64,000 bases of DNA from assembly GCA_948470475.1 (NCBI GenBank), contig OX419340.1, positions 19,565,516 through 19,629,515 on the forward strand, in the 5' to 3' direction. The DNA comes from Galaxea fascicularis. Its lineage: Eukaryota; Cnidaria; Anthozoa; Scleractinia; Euphylliidae. The translations under genes and the position numbers were made by a program. The number at the start of each line of letters is the position of its first letter. Position 1 is the first letter of the stretch. Below are positions 1 through 11,179 of this stretch, one piece after another. The notes under the pieces were generated by a model, which saw only the letters and a program-made list of their open reading frames with translations, was not told the DNA's origin and did no database searches.

Positions 1-127
1 TACAAGCTCTTTACAAAAGAATTTGTAACGACTCACCAAATTGAAAACTGAACGACCGATGACAATTTGTTTCGCAGACTCACGGAAGTTTCTTTTTCCG
101 CATTTGGAAGATGTTCAATTTTTTTTG

Positions 128-385
128 TCACGCTACAGGCAATAATTGCGGAACAATAGAAATTGTTTCTGTTTCCATGCTTAGTTCGTCGTTTTCTTCC
201 AACTTCTGGTCGATAAAGTCAAAATGCTCATGTTTAATTGTCGGTGGATGGCCGCTGCGAGGCAGATCGCCAATAGGAACGTTCTGTCTCAAACACTTGT
301 AATACTTTCCGACAGCTTTGCGGCTGATTTTTAGACCAACAGTGTGAGACAGCTCTTGAATCGCCGTGTTCGAAAGAAAGAGAAG
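128..385 (-). pseudogene. Tc1/mariner-like transposase N-terminal remnant
   Basis: One minus-strand frame reads as a helix-turn-helix region: IQELSHTVGLKISRKAVGKY, then a Gly-Asp-Leu-Pro-Arg-Ser-Gly-His-Pro-Pro linker, then a stretch with FIDQKLEENDELS. This order (HTH, basic PRSGRP-type linker, second helical domain) is usual for the DNA-binding half of Tc1/mariner and related insertion-element transposases. The frame stops at a TGA (128-130), far short of a catalytic DDE/D domain, and the region upstream of the HTH is in another frame. It is therefore a fragment. Family assignment rests on pattern only. Confidence 0.5.
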
Positions 386-1184
386 AGCCTAAGCCGAACG
401 TATTCTGATGTTCTAACCATCGTGCTGTGATCAAAGTGACAGATCGTGAAAGAGTTTGTAAACGAGCGGTACTTAGCATGTGACCACGAAACATGATGCT
501 AGTTTCAACACGTGGAAGGCATTCAAGTTTGTTTCGCACACGCTTTGAATTCACTGGTATAAACTAGAGTTAAAATTTATTTCACTAAAGTAATAAGCTA
601 AAAATAAGGATTTTTGTTTTACCTCCTTCATTTCAGCACAGAATTCTGAGGCTTGAGGCTATTTGAAAACAAAAGTATGTTTTGTTCGCGGCGATACGGA
701 TCAATCCGAAATGCGCTGATTTCGAACTACTGTATTTCATTCAAGATCCGTCTTTAAGCTACGCAAACTGAAAGGTTTTTCCGCCACAGTTTTTGGTCAA
801 TAATCCTGTATATGCTATAACTGTGATTTTTATTTACCTTCTGAGCGATAAAGCCTCCAATGCAGACTTCTTTCAAATATTTACATGTGAACTTTATCAC
901 ACCTAAACTCGACAGTTCGCATATTGTCGCTTAACGAACTTTAAAACAAAGCGAACAATAGCTTATTCAAACCCAACCGCGTCCTGCCTTTCACTGTGGC
1001 TTAAGTCAACCCGAAAAAACCTTGGTGAAACCGGGGTTTTTAATGCAGTTAGACTAGGTTTTGCCGAGGTGAAACTGCAGATCAAAGCCGCGATTTGACT
1101 GATGCAAAATCGCGGCAAATGGTCCCATAGTTTCAGGCGGTACTGTATAAGCTATGTCTACAGTCACTCCGAAATACTGCCCAA
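386..1184. other. No recognised feature
   Basis: AT-rich sequence with no convincing ORF, RNA gene or repeat boundary. The right part (about 1140-1184) may belong to the repeat copy that follows, but its homology to the second copy at 34 kb is lost here. Confidence 0.3.
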
Positions 1185-2355
1185 AATTTGTGCTTGTGGT
1201 GATCTTCAGTGCTCACAAATTACAAAATACAGTATTTACCCGTGTATAAGTCGACCATTTACAACCTAAAAAATGCTCTAAAAATGACTTGACTAATGCA
1301 TGGGTAAAAAATATTGAGAAGCAAGTGCCAGCTAAATAAGTTCTTCACAATCACCATAATTGTCTTTACATGTCAGCACAAATCTAAGAAACAACAATAG
1401 TACAGATTGCTCTTTCATTTAGCAACATAACTCTTGAAATGTAACCAGTTCCAGCTGAAATGAACAGAACTTTATGTAAACCTGAATGTTGTGGATTCTC
1501 ACTGACACAATTCTGATGTAAAGACCTGAAATTTCCTGTCATGGAAGCCGTAAATATAGCCGAAGAAGGTTGAAGAGCTCTCCACGCTCCGCTGCTTAGT
1601 AATCTGGCATGGTGGGTGTGGTTATTAGTCCCCAGTACTCAATTAAGCTTGGTTACCAAGTTTTCAAGGCACATGCTCATTTCATAGTGTTTATGAAGTC
1701 GTTTCTCATAGATTCTCAAGCTTCAGTGATGTTTTTATGGTCTTTCCACCCCTGAACAATTAGAAAGGTTGGTTTGAAATTAGTATGTTTGATTTTATAC
1801 ACTAATTTCAAGAACTAAGGACAAAATGCTTACGTATATATGTTCTGCAAAAGTCTGCTAAAATGCTCAATAATAAACTTCTTGTTGTGATTTTTCATGT
1901 ATCCAGAGTACCTTAAATATAATTCTAAGATATACAAGCTTACAAAAATAGGGGTTGACTTATACAAAGGTTCGACTTATACATGGGTAAATACGGTATG
2001 TGGTGGTAGGTCGAGAAATTAATCAATAGTCGAGTCCCAAAGGTACTAAGTGTCTCACTGGCCAAGTTCCCAGTTTGCCAAGTAACAAACCAAATTCAAC
2101 AACAAAATACATCTCCTTGCTTGATTCTTTGAGAAAGTGTACTCTTAGCTACCATCACGCTTAATGATGCTCATCAGGCAGCCACTACAGATGAGAAATG
2201 GCTGTAAACTTAGCAAAAATCACAAGGAAACCGAACTTGGTCCATTCTTGTAGCTCCACAGATGAAAAATAGCTACGTCAGAATGACGTTTTCAGAAACC
2301 TTGAACCTCCAGTGCTTAGGACAGCACCACTTTCCATGGTAGTTTCAAATAGAGT
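1185..2355 (-). mobile_element. Copy A of an interspersed repeat shared with 34085-34760
   Basis: Reverse-complemented, 1998-2355 and 1185-1229 read through the same sequence as 34085-34760 on the + strand. Shared landmarks include a Phe-Glu-Thr-Thr-Met-like start, GATTTTTGCTAAGTTTACAGCC, GATGAGCATCATTAAGCGTGA and GGGACTCGA. The two copies differ by scattered substitutions and by one insertion each: a 767-bp element here (1230-1996) and a 275-bp element there. The second copy lies inside the 3-kb TIR element at 33193-36216, so this is probably a fragment of that same family. Coding content is not recognised. Confidence 0.6.
1230..1996. mobile_element. Non-autonomous TA-target DNA transposon (pogo/Tc1-like MITE)
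   Basis: The left end CAGTATTTACCCGTGTATAA and the right end, reverse-complemented CCGTATTTACCCATGTATAA, form TIRs of about 27 bp. They are flanked on both sides by TA (1228-1229 and 1997-1998). The interrupted repeat continues across the element when compared with its uninterrupted counterpart near 34.7 kb, which acts as an empty site. No transposase ORF is present. The TA duplication and CAGT-type end fit the Tc1/mariner/pogo group. Confidence 0.7.
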
Positions 2356-4028
2356 CATGAACAACAAAGCTCTTTTGGAGCCTCTTGAAGAGTAGCGCCT
2401 GTTTCAACCACTGGTCAAGTTACCCATTGAGATTGATACGCCAGAACTACATGAAATATCGGAATTACGGATTCTACGTTTTCTATCCAAGCTCAACTCA
2501 TCAAAGGCAAGTGGCCCTGACGAGGTGCCAAATTAGCTCTGGAAGGAATACGTGGATTTTCTTGCTTTCATCAATGCGTCACTTAAGAGCAGTGTTTGCT
2601 GCACATATGGAAACTTGCTGATGTGACTCCCTACCCAAGAGGAAACCTGTAGAAGATCTCAAGAAAGACTTGAGACCAATGACTGCATGCCTCTCTAAGG
2701 TTGCAGAGGAATGTGTCGTAAGTGATTACGTCAAGCGAGCCGTCTTGAGAGTTTTGGATCCTAACCAGTATGGGGCTGTGCCGAACTCCTCTACAACTCA
2801 AGCTCTGATTCACATGATTCACTGATGGGCACAAGGGACTGACGGAAACGGCACCACCGTGAGAGCCACACTATACGACTATAGAAAGGCTTTTGATCTC
2901 ATAGATCATGACATTTTAGTTAGGAAGCTGACTGTCTTGGAGATACCCAAACAGATAATTAATTGGATCACAGATTTCTTATGGGGTCGTCATTTTCCTG
3001 CGAATTAAACTTGCGAAGGGTTTTTTTTCCGAGTGGGAGTCAGTTCCATCGGGCGTCCCACAAGGAACAAAGTTAGGGCCGTGGTTATTTCTTGTGCTTA
3101 TTAATGATCTTGAAGCAAGTAGTGGCATAAATGCCAAAATGTGGAAATATGTAGATGACACTACGACCTCAGAGGTTGTCATCAAAGGGAAGGCAAGTAT
3201 TTCGCAAACGATAGCTGACCGTGTAATGGAATGGTCCTCTGAAAATCAAGTACAACTAAATAATGATAAATGTAAAGAGCTTTGAATTACTTTCAGTAAA
3301 CAGAAGCAGGAGTTTCCTCCAATTATAGTTAATGGGAAAGGTGTAGAGCCTGTAAAGTCTGCAAAACTCCTTGGGGTTACCATCAGTGATGATCTGTCAT
3401 GGAATGAGCATGTAAGAGAGGTTGTAAAAAAGGCCTTTAAGCGTTTGTATTTTTTGGTGCAGCTTAAGAGGGCGAGACTCCCGACAAGTGAATTTGTATT
3501 ATTCTATTGCACAAGCATTCGATCTGTACTTAGTTATGCGGTACCAGTGTTCTATTACTCGCTGCCATTGTATCGTGTCCAGAAAAGGGCACTGGCTATT
3601 ATTTTCCCGGGGATAGACTACAGCGATGCTTTAGTCAGCACTAAATTACCAAGTATTGAACGTTACAATGAAAATATTTGTAAGAAGACGTTTAATTAAT
3701 AAGAAATCTTTTACCTTCAGCCCACAAGTCGTCTTATTCTCTAAGACGATGCAGGCGTTTTGAAACACCAAGGTGGAAAACAAATAGATTCAGGGATACA
3801 TTTTTAATGAAATCTTGTATTGAGCATGATATTATATAAATATAGTTTTATTAATTTTAATAATAGTTTTTATCATTCTACAGTATTCAATTTCACTTTT
3901 AGGCTTATTATTATTCTTACATTTGTCGTATTATTAGATATTCTATGACAATTATTGTAAATACACAATTCAGCCCCTTAGAGGGCTGCCATGTATTTGC
4001 GAAATAAACCTACTTTACTTTACTTTAC
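2356..4028 (+). mobile_element. CR1/L2-like LINE, 3' part, decayed
   Basis: Non-LTR reverse transcriptase in pieces. ILRFLSKLNSSKASGPDEVP (about 2480-2535) is the usual segment ahead of RT. A degenerate stretch follows, then GVPQGT-KLGPWLFLVLIND (3050-3115), the catalytic box KYVDD (about 3145-3160, YVDD for the usual YADD), and AKLLGVTISDDLSWNEHV (3360-3410). The C-terminal part continues to 3699 in the same frame after a TGA near 3283. Earlier parts carry frameshifts and stops. The element ends in a short tandem TTTAC tail (4009-4028), as in CR1/L2-type LINEs that end in microsatellites. It is dead. Confidence 0.85.
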
Positions 4029-4321
4029 TCATGAAATGCTATCGATCATTTATAGGTGGAAAATCACTCCCGACAACTCAAACGGCTGGTAGTCAATGGG
4101 TTAATAGATTTCTTGATCTGAAAAGTGCTCTTAAAAGAAGAACAAACTTCAATTCAAAATCATCTCCATGATAAACATCTTCTGCACATGCGGAAAACAT
4201 GTTACTATACAACTTTGCACTTTGCATGGAAAATATAGGAACTATGCTCTTAACTTTCATCTTTTTCATCTTTTTTTTTTTGCAAGTTCTTGCACCATTC
4301 TTGTTGACTATCATTTTTGAA

Positions 4322-4755
4322 TTCGTGTCTTACAATACAATACAATACAGTACATTTTATTGGCCTTCCTTAAGGGGTTTTTCAAGAGTAATTTACAATA
4401 CTTTTTGGGGACTTCTTGCCAGACTGCACAGTGCAGTTTACAATCATTTAGAGAAGTCATAGATGCCCCAAGGTGAGCACTAGGGGTGGTCACCACCAGG
4501 GTTTGGTATGTCCCTAGTTGTTCTTTAACATCCCACATTAATTGTGGAGAGTTGTGAGACGGGACCTCTGCTTATTCGTCCTTACCCGAGAAGACTAGAA
4601 AATCTAACCATTTGCAGATGTCATTACAAAGGAAGCACTTTCTCTTCAGTTATTTAAAGACCCTGAGTGTTGGTCCGGCCGAGGCTTTGAACCCGGGACC
4701 TCCCACACGATGGTCTGGCGTTCTAACAACAGAGCCAACTGGTTGGCTCAGTCTT
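4322..4755 (-). mobile_element. tRNA-derived SINE
   Basis: On the minus strand it begins with a tRNA-like head: an A-box-like GTTGGCTCTGTTGTTAGAAC, then a B-box GGTTCAAAGCC-type motif (plus-strand TTTGAACCCGGGAC, about 4687-4700). An unrelated body of about 330 bp follows, and it ends in a tandem ATTGT tail (plus-strand ACAAT units, 4329-4352). Head, body and microsatellite tail define a full-length SINE. Minus-strand ORFs here are incidental. The tail type suggests mobilisation by a CR1/L2-like LINE. Confidence 0.75.
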
Positions 4756-6796
4756 ACTCAGTTATGTTAATTTTTGTGGCTACTGCTTCTAGAGAAGCTG
4801 TAGCCACTATGTCACCCAGTCCAGTTGGAAATGTAATGTAATGTAATGTAAGTAAGTAGTCACAATTCTGTTTTGCCATTGGTTTGTTGTCGATATGTAG
4901 TTGGCGATATTTCTCTGATACATTTTCAAAGTCGCTTGTTTGGTTCTTGACCTTTTATGCCTTCGCGCAGTCCTCCACGGCATCCAACTTGCCTCGGTCC
5001 TAATTTTTCTTCCCTGAGAATTAGGATTGTTTGTTTGCTTGTTTGTTTGTTTATCTTGCTTAATTTCAAGCTTACTTTTGATTTATAATGTAATATCTGA
5101 GAAGTCGCTTTATTCTCTACATATAAAAGAATGTTCAGATGCCCAAAGTTTAAAATACACTAATTTCTATTTCAGCAATTTTCACTGCCTACTGCTAGAA
5201 TAATCCTATCTGAAAGGTAGCACTAGGATCCTAACTTCATGTAATTGACTGCTTTATAAAAAATAGAGACTACAGATAGACTGAAAACTCAAAATCTTGA
5301 GGAGCAGAATTTCAATTGTATTAACCATTTGGCCATGAGACTCAAGATTCAGGCCCCATTTACATGGAAAGAGCATGATCCTAGTGCACTTTCATTAACT
5401 CCTTAGAGGCTGGCAGCCAAAAAAGTACTGCAAGTACATTTGAATATTTACATTGCTTTGAGCATGAAGGATAAACTTCATTCACTGTTTTAGCTGTACC
5501 CACATGCAGTCCACATGCAATTTTTAAATCTTGGTTAAGCATTACTCTCAACCTTTCAGGGTACCGATAAACATGCTATACCTAGACACTGGTGGCATTT
5601 CTGTCAAATTTTCTAAGCAGACTTGTGGTAAATTAATTGGACACAGCAGAATACCATATAAACACAATGTTTGAGTAACTCACAGCCCCATACACCAATT
5701 AAGCATGCATCACTGTCATACTAACCCTGTTTCAAAAACAAGTAGATTTGAGTCACAAAATGCATGTATAATTAATGTGAGGCTGTGTGGAAATCTTGCT
5801 GTAACTATTATAAGGGAGAGAAAATGTAGTAGAAGTACTCTGGCAAACATTCAACTCCCTATCTATAAACACAAGTGGTGGAAGCTTGCAATGACAAGAC
5901 ACATACTTATAAGCATCACGTGAGGTGGAATGTTACAATGTACCTACAGCCAGTGACCGCTTCATATAAGATTCTACATGGATTAAAATTTCTTTTCTTT
6001 TTTTTTTCTTTTTTTCTTAAATAAAACCATTAACCCACACTAACCCCAGTTTATCAATCCATGGTTTGGGATAACTTTGCAATGATGGGTTACCTTTCAC
6101 TTCACTGCCATTTCACTTAAAAAAAAAATACGAACAGCAGGTTAAAATATAGCCAAAACCAGCAAAATCATCCCAAAATGTATGACTTTTCGATCAGCAA
6201 ATATTTGCTTCAATCATTTAAATATTTGTTTGGTATTCAGTAAACTGTAAAAAGCATGTAAACTATAAATTTTAACTTGCCTTCCACTGAGCCTGTCTCA
6301 TTGCATGACATCAGATACACTGTGTACAAATGATGTGACAAATGCTTCTTAGAATCGAACACAATACAAACATTCACAGGAACAAGAGGTTTGAAGAGGA
6401 CATTTTTTTGCTCAGTTTGAGCTGTTCCTGATTCCAATCTACCATGAGTCTGCTTATAACATTTAACCTAAACACCACCAGGAAAGCAAAGAGAGTCATA
6501 GCTTTGACAGCCTGAGGGAAGATGCTGAAAGGTTTACAGTAATCCTGCACCACGTTTTAAACATTTGACAACCGGTAGGCCACAGGTTAGGCCAAAGCTG
6601 ACCCCACGTTTTGTCTACACCTTCCTTTTCACGTGTATGAAAACATTCTTAAGCAGTAGCCTCATGCAGTCCTTGACTGTCTATTTTTTACTGAAATTAT
6701 TCTGGGTAGGTCTCAGTAGCTATCACAAAATTTTGCAGTTGGATTCTTATGCATGTGCCCTCATACACACAAAATAATAAATATGTTTTCTCCAAG
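4756..6796. other. AT-rich non-coding sequence, probably RPL10 intron
   Basis: Contains short simple repeats (AATGT units near 4830-4850, TTTG units near 5034-5056, poly-T near 5995-6015). I see no upstream RPL10 exon. The exon at 6797 begins with the third base of an Arg codon, so an acceptor is used there and the preceding exon lies further upstream, probably outside the window. Confidence 0.4.
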
Positions 6797-6959
6797 GCTT
6801 CAGACCGGTATGCGTGGTGCTTTTGGCAAACCCCAGGGCACTGTGGCACGTGTCAACATTGGTCAGGTTATCATGTCTGTGAGGACTAAAGATGGAAATA
6901 AGGCTGCTGCTATTGAAGCCCTGAGAAGAGCAAAGTTTAAGTTTCCTGGGCGGCAAAAG
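6797..6959 (+). CDS. RPL10: Ribosomal protein L10 (uL16), penultimate exon
   Basis: The exon encodes [20 protein letters not shown] through FKFPGRQK, nearly identical to the universally conserved core of eukaryotic RPL10. This large-subunit protein sits near the peptidyl-transferase centre and the tRNA corridor. Acceptor CCAAG precedes 6797 and donor GT begins at 6960. The length of 163 nt (phase 1 in, phase 0 out) joins exactly in frame to the exon at 13891. The ATG-led reading that starts at 6753 in the same frame is intronic and should not be used as the start. Confidence 0.95.
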
Positions 6960-8682
6960 GTGATAAACTTTCATTACATGTACATACAATAGAATGAAAT
7001 GGAAAAGTAATAGTAAGGGCTAATTTGTATATAAATGGTTGTGGAGAATTCTGGCTCCAAATTGTGAGTTTATTTAGAAGCTGTGGAGGTAATGTCGGCA
7101 TGCTTCCACTCCTTTTGTATGCTATATTTGTAAATGACAATCACAAGATGACAAATCAGAAAGCTTTCCAATGCTATTGAACTAGATTTGGTAAGGATTT
7201 TGTGAAGTTGTTATGTGAGGTGGGTTACTGCCATGGTGAAATTTTAAATCCATTAAAGTGCCTTTGAATTACACTTACTGGTAACTTATTCAAAAAGCTT
7301 TCCCAAATAAAGAGTGGCATTTTCTTTTTCTGTAATATCTGCAAGTGCCTATAAAGCAAACGTTTTTTTTGTGTAGTTAAAAACTTTGCTCTCTGAAATA
7401 AGTAATTCTGAAGTTTAAGATGTTTACAGTCAAACTTGGTAACTTTGTGAGCACACAAAGTTGGGCTGTTTTGCCTTTCAAAATGTTCGAGTGTGTTTCC
7501 AAATTTATTTTGTGGTCTCATATTGGTGCCAAATGTATTCATTTCTCAGTCAGGCTCATGTTGCAAGGATTCTATTCTATCAGGGAAAGGAAAGACCCCT
7601 AGCAATTTAGTAATAGTTGGCTTATCAGAAACTTAAAGTATGACAGAAGAAGTGAGCAAAGAGGAATCCAGTCAGATTTAACCCGGTTCACTATTTTTAC
7701 CTTTGCTGAAGGCACATTCTTCTAGCAAAGATGTTGCCTAATTTGTATTTTTTTTTCGGTGTGGAGATGAATTTACATGTAACTCTTACTAGTAAATTGA
7801 TCTGGTCACTCGTACGTTTTGTTCCAAGGTGTTTTTTGTGTTCTTTTGTGGCCCTTGTAATTGGTTGACTCAATAACTTTTCTTCAAGTCTTGGGAGCCA
7901 GAAAGTGGACTGATACATGTATAATCTCTCCTCTTTATTGCAATTAAACAATGATAAAAGTTCTTGTAGTTCCTCAATCATTTTCTCTGGCTTGTGTACC
8001 GGTATATTGTCAGCTGTTACAGTTACATGTAGGCTTTGCTAGGCTTTGAGCACACAAGAGCTATTTTCCTGTTTCCAGTGTCTTTTCTCTTCAACATACT
8101 ATACTTGTTTCGTTTTTGTTTCTGGAGAACCCGATTCTGTAATTATTGTGGCATCTCATCAAGGCTAAGTGTTCTCTTTGAGCCTTTGAGCGAAGGCATT
8201 TGATGACCTTTCTAATATAATCATCTGCTGGTATTCATGCTCTGGCTCTTTATTGCCTGTTCAACAGGATCAGACTGGAACTGATGCATTGTTTTTTGCT
8301 CTGTGAATGTTTTATTTTTACAGCTCGCTGTGTTGTGGTTGTTGGCAATGCAATGTTGACCACAGTTTCGCTTGTCTATTGCCTTGTCTGCCATGCTGGA
8401 TTGATATTCTTGTCGCCAAAATGACATCAGTGGTTTTCATTTACAGTACACAGTATTTTGATCGTGTGAATGAGGGCAAAGTAGTTCAACCTTGAGCACA
8501 GTTTGTGAAATGGGCAGATAATTCTGAAGACACCTGAAACCTCAGAATTTTGTATTTCAGAGGGTAACTACCAGTACTTAAAGTGCTACTACACTGTATG
8601 ACAATAATCGCATCTTTCCTATCTAAGCCAATTTTTAGCATAAACAAGTAGTCCGCACGAGAACAATGCTGTTTACTAATTA
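6960..8682. other. RPL10 intron, no recognised feature
   Basis: AT-rich intron sequence before the first mobile element. RPL10 introns in other animals can host snoRNAs, so I looked for box C/D and H/ACA signatures but found none I could support. Confidence 0.35.
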
Positions 8683-9141
8683 CAGGGTTCGTACGCGTCT
8701 TGAGAACACTTGAAAACCCTTGAATCTCAGGAGGCCGATTTCAAGGCCTTGAAAGTACTCGAATTTCGTTTTGGGTCCTTTATTTTTTATTGAACAAGAT
8801 CGAAAAATATCTGCTTTTAAGGCTTTAAAGTAAGTGAAATCCAGTGAGAACAAATGTTCAGGAAAGCAAGGCATTACGCTCTGGAAATGCTCGCGAATTA
8901 TGTGATAACCTGTGTTTTCGTTCCCAGTGCTCTCTCTCGCTACTCTCACGCATGTACGTTTAGCTACAAGTGCACAGCGCATGTTTGGTTTGCACGTGTT
9001 TTTAAGCACTCATTTTCTGGTGTTTGCGTGTTTTGAGGTAAAATTGTCATTACAAAAAGTCCTTGAAATTTCTAAGTAGGGTCCTGGAAAGTCCTTGAAA
9101 AGTCCTTGAATCTTTGGCCTGAAAAAGTGTACGAAACCCTG
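8683..9141. mobile_element. hAT-like MITE with CAGGGTTCGTAC ends
   Basis: Left end CAGGGTTCGTACGCG and right end GTGTACGAAACCCTG are inverted copies. Just inside are multiple short units of the type CTTGAAAAGTCCTTGAA in both orientations (8700-8760 and 9057-9112). The CAGGG terminus and subterminal repeats fit hAT-like non-autonomous elements. I could not read a clean 8-bp target duplication. Size 459 bp, non-coding, inside the RPL10 intron. Confidence 0.6.
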
Positions 9142-9472
9142 TACTTAAAAATATCAATTTTATGTAAATTTTGTCAAAGACCACAAATTGCGTGAGCCCT
9201 ATGGGCTCGTGCAATTTTGTTGGTCTTTGAAGAAATTTACGCATGCTTATTTATTCCAAATTGCACTCGAAATCATGTGATTACCTATACAAATTGTGCT
9301 AGCACAAGTGATACGATACAACATCTGCCGCGATCTACTGTGTACTGCACTATCCATTGTCCACCTGTGTTTGTGCCCTATACAGAGTCTCGAGTATCTT
9401 AGGAGGTAATGGGGTAGTGAAGTTGAACCTTTTCACCATTACTAAGGAAAGACAATGCAATGGACCAGTTTC
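9142..9472. other. RPL10 intron between two mobile elements
   Basis: No coding or RNA signature recognised. It ends in GTTTC (9468-9472), the left copy of the target duplication of the next element. Confidence 0.4.
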
Positions 9473-9696
9473 ACACACAATTAAAGTAGCGGTTCTGGCG
9501 CAGCTGCCCCTCCCACCTCCCCCTCCCCTTCCCCTGGCAAACTGGTCCAAACCACCCCAACAGACAACCAACACAAGCACGGGAACGGATGGGAGCGGAC
9601 AAAAAAATTTCGACAACCAATTTTTCGGCAACCAGCAAAGACCAAACGCCGGAGGAGTTGCCGCCCTCCAGCCGTGCCAGGGCAACACCCCTTTTG

Positions 9697-9871
9697 CTAT
9701 AGCGCTTTTGTTTTTTTGGGATACCAGATTTTCGGCAACCATTTTTTCCAACGAAATCGCAAAATTCATATTCCAACATCTTGTTTTACGACAGCAAGGA
9801 TTTTGGAAAATCGTTTTTGCTGGCAGAGCATGCGTTAGCAACCGAATCCAAAATCCAACAAAACAACAAAC
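9697..9871. repeat. Internal inverted repeat, left arm
   Basis: About 175 bp starting CTATAGCG that matches the reverse complement of 12823-13020. Shared blocks include ACCAGATTTTCGGCAACCA, AACGAAATCGCAAAATTC and TTTTTGCTGGCAGAGCATGC. Differences are mostly single bases plus length changes in homopolymers. It may mark a nested element (9697-13020) or the functional termini of the internal gene block. Confidence 0.75.
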
Positions 9872-9959
9872 TGGTATTGTTAGGCATTGTTGTGCAATTG
9901 TTGCGCAATTGTTGGAAATTTGTCCGGGGTATACCAGTGTGTGTGCCAGTTTTTCGATT

Positions 9960-10306
9960 TGGAGTTTTGTGCACTGGTACATACCGGCAAACATGCCTTC
10001 TGCCTTTCTTCTTCGAGAAATCGTCGCCGCGCAGGGAAAAGAGCCCCCGAGGTGGTCCGGAAGCGCTTTGGGATTGGTACAACAAGGCTCTACAGAATCT
10101 GGAAAGAAGCTGCTGCGTCTGCGTCTGCTCCTTCTGCCGAACCAGCCCAAGCGGAGCCAAAAATGGCAGCTTCGAACGCTGCCGAACCAGGGCAACCCGC
10201 CCCTTCTTCTTCTGTCGGCGGAGGGGGTGCCGCCGAAACGCAAAAAACGGAGCACACGAATGTGCTTTTGCACCAGATCTTGGCCAATGTGCGCGACTTG
10301 CAATAA
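9960..10306 (+). pseudogene. Small helix-turn-helix-like ORF in the 4-kb element
   Basis: An open frame ends at a TAA (10304-10306). It contains a basic patch (RNRRRAGKRAPEVVRKR) followed by FGIGTTRLYRIWKEA, which has the shape of a short HTH: hydrophobic, Gly turn, polar recognition helix. A low-complexity Ala/Pro/Glu tract then leads to a C-terminal helix HTNVLLHQILANVRDLQ. The lack of an ATG close to the conserved part suggests 5' damage or a frameshift. A DNA-binding role is inferred from the pattern alone. Confidence 0.35.
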
Positions 10307-10308
10307 AT

Positions 10309-10632
10309 GTGGATCTTTTGTTAGAGACCCAAGAAAGCAATTTCGAAGATGTGGAAGAGATTGGCCGAAGAATTGCAAGAGCTGGAAGCGGAAATAGGAG
10401 AATGGGCGAATGAATCCTGGAGAGCTTTGAAAAAAGCAGCAACGCTTTGCAAGAAAAAAACGACAGAATTGTAGGCGCCAGCAGTGCGGCGGCATCTGCT
10501 ATTTCGGGTGTTTTGCAAGTTGTTGGGATTGCCATTGGTTTTGCGACTATCGTGTTTCTTCAGGCAAAATTGTATCCAAAATACGAAGAGACAACAGAGT
10601 GCCGCACCACCCGAAAAGGAGCAGTTGACTAA
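10309..10632 (+). pseudogene. Coiled-coil plus transmembrane protein remnant in the 4-kb element
   Basis: Across three frames the sequence encodes an acidic segment (LLLETQESNFEDVEEIGRR), then a heptad-like helix (LAEELQELEAEIGEWANES), then a linker ending in NALQEKNDRIVGASS. A single strongly hydrophobic span of about 22 residues (SGVLQVVGIAIGFATIVFL) and a charged tail follow. The topology is that of a small single-pass membrane protein with an N-terminal coiled coil. It is broken by at least two frameshifts. No homologue recognised. Confidence 0.35.
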
Positions 10633-10694
10633 TCCGCCACAGCAGCCTGTGCATGGAAAAATTCGTGCAATAGCCTGGAGGGTTGTTTTGTCGC

Positions 10695-10795
10695 GGCATT
10701 GCAAAACAATCGCATTGCATGGCAAAACCATCGCAAAAACATTCCAAAAACATCGCATTGCATGGCAAAAACATTGCATTGGAAAACATCACAAA
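10695..10795 (+). repeat. Short tandem repeat with CATCGCATTGCATGGCAAAA units
   Basis: Imperfect copies of a unit of about 20-45 bp built from ATCGCATTGCATGGCAAAA and GCAAAAACATTCC. It lies between the two gene blocks of the 4-kb element and could act as an iteron-like or spacer array. Confidence 0.55.
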
Positions 10796-10829
10796 GCAAA
10801 GCTGCTTCCGCGCGCTGCCCCGCCTATTT

Positions 10830-11070
10830 TACTTTGCTGCTGCCTGTCTGTTTTTGCTGCTACCGCCTGTTTTTGTTTCTGCTGCCGCCTGTTTTTGGCG
10901 TTCCCTGTCTGCTTTTGCTGCTGCTGCCTGTCCGCTGCCTGTCTACTGCTGCTGCTGCCTGTCCGCTGTCTGTCTGCTACTGCTGCGTGTCTGCTGCTGC
11001 CTGTCTGTTTTTGCTTCTGCATGTCTGCTGTTGTTGCTGCCTGTCTGTTTGTTTTTGGTTTTGCTGCTGC
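10830..11070. repeat. CTG/CTGCCTGTCTG-rich minisatellite
   Basis: About 240 bp of degenerate repeats of GCTGCTGCCTGTCTG and TTTTTGCTGC. It is open in several frames on both strands (Gln-rich on minus, Leu/Cys-rich on plus), so the ORFs seen there are composition artefacts. It separates the plus- and minus-strand gene blocks of the 4-kb element. Confidence 0.7.
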
Positions 11071-11179
11071 GCCAGAAGTGCACCCAATTGTACAAACAAG
11101 ATATATAAAAAATATAGCTTTTCTCCGACCCGGTGTGTCTTTGTTGTCGGTTTCTCGCCGAAAGTGCAGATATTTTGCG

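Noticed and set aside
9350..10495. Long ORFs on both strands across 9350-10500 (381, 346, 249 and 210 codons)
   Set aside because: They cross TIRs and inverted repeats, overlap in several frames and arise from GC-rich, stop-poor sequence. Only short conserved-looking blocks were kept.
10789..11108. Cys/Leu-rich or Gln-rich proteins around 10800-11100
   Set aside because: Products of the CTGCCTGTCTG minisatellite read in different frames.
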